Part shown: piece after piece, positions 5,247-5,774 of the stretch
How the letters are laid out: each line of letters opens with the position of its first letter
How positions within the stretch are numbered: the first letter of the stretch is position 1
DNA from: Acinetobacter sp. UBA6641
Lineage (GTDB): Bacteria; Pseudomonadota; Gammaproteobacteria; Pseudomonadales; Moraxellaceae
Reading direction: 5' to 3'
Assembly (NCBI GenBank): GCA_002455755.1
Contig: DKLL01000135.1
Location: 7,282 to 13,055 of the forward strand
DNA: 5,774 nt
The notes under the pieces: model-generated
The model's input: the letters and a program-made list of their open reading frames with translations, nothing else
What the model was told of the DNA's origin: nothing
Databases searched by the model: none
Made by a program: the position numbers and the translations under genes

Positions 5247-5774
5247 TTAGCGCTTCAAAAAACCAGAAACCAGATTCATTACCTGCTGAATATCAGCATT
5301 GGCTTCCTGTTTATTGGTCTGTTCACCTTGTGGGGTAAGTGAATCGATAATTTGAGGTAAGACTTTGGAAATCGCCCCATAAATATCCTGTTTCGGCACC
5401 TGGGTGTCTTGTGCAACCTGTTCTACGTCCTGATCATCAAACAGTCCCTGAACCTGCTGCTGATCTACACTGGCATTTTCACCCGGGCCTGTAGACACCC
5501 AATCGTCCACCTGACTGGTTAAGCCCTGACCTTTTAACTTGTCTAATGCTCCCTGTATGCCGCCCTGTTTCTGAATCCAGGCCAGAACCAGAGGAAGTAC
5601 GGCAATTAATAAGGTTTTGGCCCCACTACTACCTACATTACTTCGTTGCTGGCTTTGCTGCTGCTGATTTTGTTGTTGATTCTGTTGACCACTCAAATGC
5701 CCCAGCACGGAGCCAAGAATTCCCCCTAATCCACCTTGTTGTCGCTGCTGGTTGTGTTGTTGGCTTTGTTGAGT
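5247..5774 (-). CDS. YidB/DUF937-family protein, partial (start beyond the right edge)
   Basis: The frame stays open from the TAA at 5247-5249 to the window edge, so 175 C-terminal residues are visible and the true start lies outside. The GTG at 5706-5708 could be read as a start but splits the family's glycine-rich segment GGLGGILGSVLG, so it is not used. In visible order there is a Gln-rich stretch (1-13), that glycine-rich segment (14-25), a second Gln-rich run with Asn and Ser (about 30-43), a hydrophobic helix (KTLLIAVLPLVLAWI, 53-67), then the DUF937/YidB core with GIQGALDKLKGQGL, VDDWVSTGPGENASV, an acidic helix and VLPQIIDSLTPQGE near the C-terminus. The molecular function of this family is not established. 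It is convergent with the YqiJ-like gene across 79 bp without a clear terminator. The CAA/CAG-rich repeats could vary in length between strains. Confidence 0.88.
   Translation of the reverse strand, partial: TQQSQQHNQQRQQGGLGGILGSVLGHLSGQQNQQQNQQQQSQQRSNVGSSGAKTLLIAVLPLVLAWIQKQGGIQGALDKLKGQGLTSQVDDWVSTGPGENASVDQQQVQGLFDDQDVEQVAQDTQVPKQDIYGAISKVLPQIIDSLTPQGEQTNKQEANADIQQVMNLVSGFLKR

Noticed and set aside
5205..5248. Possible terminator between the convergent YqiJ-like and YidB-like genes
   Set aside because: The only pairing found, AAACCAG (5205-5211) with CTGGCTT (5232-5238), has a mismatch, a 20-base loop and a delayed, short T-run; too weak to list as a feature.
5247..5708. YidB-like gene read as a complete 153-residue protein starting at a GTG
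   Set aside because: The frame stays open to the window edge and the residues before the GTG complete the family's glycine-rich segment, so the gene is truncated by the window instead.

Overview
The window looks like a chromosomal segment from Acinetobacter or a close Moraxellaceae relative. The basis is its low GC content with very AT-rich intergenic DNA, and the close resemblance, by my recollection, of the adenosine-kinase-type protein, the small Rieske protein and the YidB-like protein to Acinetobacter proteins. No database search was possible, so the genus is an inference.

Layout. (1) Positions 17-1386 hold a minus-strand zinc-dependent alcohol/formaldehyde dehydrogenase-like gene with a good ribosome binding site, a candidate sigma70 promoter upstream and a clear intrinsic terminator. 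(2) Positions 1245-2614 are a 1.37 kb AT-rich stretch without a convincing full-length gene. It holds one possible 62-residue small ORF, a 15-bp perfect inverted repeat enclosing about 340 bp, a compact cluster of hairpins at 2061-2187 that looks like an old dispersed repeat, a short start-less coding-like remnant on the minus strand (2318-2440), and a 13-bp stem-loop just past the next gene. (3) A minus-strand GNAT acetyltransferase (2615-3064) is divergent from (4) a plus-strand three-gene unit at 3201-5167: a PfkB-family (adenosine-kinase-like) sugar/nucleoside kinase, a small Rieske [2Fe-2S] protein and a YqiJ-like membrane protein with an OB-fold domain. The first two overlap at a TAATG junction and the third starts 6 bases after the second, so they are almost certainly co-transcribed. 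(5) A convergent minus-strand YidB/DUF937-family gene with a glutamine-rich region runs off the right edge; its start is outside the window.

How the genes work together: only the kinase-Rieske-YqiJ unit suggests a functional link, and the sequence does not show what that link is. The dehydrogenase, the acetyltransferase and the YidB-like gene appear to be independent housekeeping or stress-type genes. I see no phage, CRISPR, toxin-antitoxin or defence module. The observations most worth checking are the structured repeat and inverted repeat in the 1.37 kb gap, and the apparent absence of a flotillin (YqiK) gene directly after the YqiJ-like gene.
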